The position numbers and the translations under genes were made by a program. A DNA stretch of 33,851 nt from contig JAFYLR010000045.1 of the NCBI GenBank assembly GCA_017550115.1, positions 1 to 33,851 of the forward strand, read 5' to 3'. The notes under the pieces were generated by a model that did no database searches, was not told the origin of the DNA, and saw nothing but the letters and a program-made list of their open reading frames with translations. The stretch is from Clostridia bacterium (GTDB taxonomy: Bacteria > Bacillota > Clostridia > Oscillospirales > CAG-272). Shown one piece after another: positions 33,640 to 33,851 of the stretch. How positions within the stretch are numbered: the stretch's first letter is position 1; each line of letters opens with the position of its first letter.

Positions 33640-33851
33640 TTATACAGACAGATAAGCCCTCAGAATACAAGCCTGTGTTTTAGAATCTGGTATCTCTCCT
33701 CGCATAACCATCTCAACAAGCGTTCTTAGGGGTATTCTCTTAACCTCAAGGAATTCGTCCTCGTCGGTGTGGGAGGCCCCAAAGCTTAAGCCCGTTGCAA
33801 GATACATATAGATAACCTCGTCAAATATCGCAGGAGAGGTATAGAGCTTTC
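33640..33851 (-). CDS. ADP-ribose pyrophosphatase (Nudix), C-terminal part only
   Basis: A partial gene running off the right edge; about 70 C-terminal residues are visible, ending at a TAA at 33640. The segment IFDEVIYMYLATGLSFG, followed by DEDEFLEV and then VEMVMRGEIPDSKTQACIL, matches the C-terminus of bacterial ADP-ribose pyrophosphatases (NudF/YqkG type), which hydrolyse ADP-ribose to AMP and ribose-5-phosphate. The Nudix box itself lies outside the window, so the catalytic motif cannot be checked. It is transcribed in the same direction as miaB, 154 bp upstream of it. Confidence 0.85.
   Translation of the reverse strand, partial: KLYTSPAIFDEVIYMYLATGLSFGASHTDEDEFLEVKRIPLRTLVEMVMRGEIPDSKTQACILRAYLSV

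Noticed and set aside
1..33851. CRISPR array, insertion sequence, prophage or tRNA genes
   Set aside because: No regularly spaced direct repeats, transposase or integrase domains, terminal inverted repeats or cloverleaf sequences were seen on either strand.

Overview
The window reads as a stretch of chromosome from a low-to-moderate GC, Gram-positive-type anaerobe of the class Clostridia, probably an Oscillospirales-like gut lineage. This is inferred from gene content: a large Bacillus/Clostridium-type SRP RNA next to dnaX-ybaB-recR, HPr kinase, single-chain glycyl-tRNA synthetase, DUF4364, DUF6062, a YlbF-family protein, a SigH-like sigma factor, and Firmicutes-type MutL. Nearly everything is housekeeping or conserved hypothetical. 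I see no transposase, integrase, phage gene, CRISPR array, tRNA or rRNA.

Layout. Positions 145-1083 hold hprK (+). Positions 1134-3605 hold a divergent pair, a LysR regulator (-) and a tyrosine phenol-lyase/tryptophanase-like PLP enzyme (+), with a regulator-box-like dyad between them. Positions 3672-6550 hold SRP RNA-dnaX-ybaB-recR (-). Positions 6721-7935 hold a lone FAD oxidoreductase (+). Positions 7995-10448 hold an LCP-like protein followed by glyQS (-). A ~400 bp non-coding stretch comes before a TRIC/UPF0126 membrane protein (10887-11537, +). Positions 11598-17994 form a leftward cluster: ogg, DUF512 radical-SAM protein, lipoprotein, der, obg, ppa. Positions 18140-22643 form a rightward cluster: DUF6062 protein, mnmM-like methyltransferase, VanY-like carboxypeptidase, ABC exporter. 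Positions 22782-23801 hold a sigma factor followed by a double zinc-ribbon protein (-). DUF4364 (-) and homoserine dehydrogenase (+) diverge at about 24.5 kb. Positions 25906-33485 form the leftward operon miaB-ylbF-mutS-mutL-tgt. The C-terminus of an ADP-ribose pyrophosphatase (-) runs off the right edge.

How the genes work together. Three themes recur: genome maintenance (RecR, DnaX, MutS, MutL, OGG1), translation and ribosome biogenesis (GlyRS, Obg, Der, MiaB, Tgt, MnmM, SRP RNA), and cell envelope (LCP, VanY-like, lipoprotein, ABC exporter). Most transcription units are framed by consensus-like sigma-A promoters and strong, often bidirectional, intrinsic terminators.

I found no clearly new multi-gene system. 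The best leads are: the PLP lyase, which has tyrosine phenol-lyase substrate residues but an altered cofactor pocket; a LysR-type dyad centred near -65 of its promoter; an LCP protein lacking much of the usual catalytic signature; an SRP RNA closed by an uninterrupted 23-bp helix abutting a T-tract; a hairpin at the predicted 5' end of the miaB operon mRNA; and duplicated Cys/His modules in two small proteins. Taxon, starts and promoters are inferred by eye; no database search was run.
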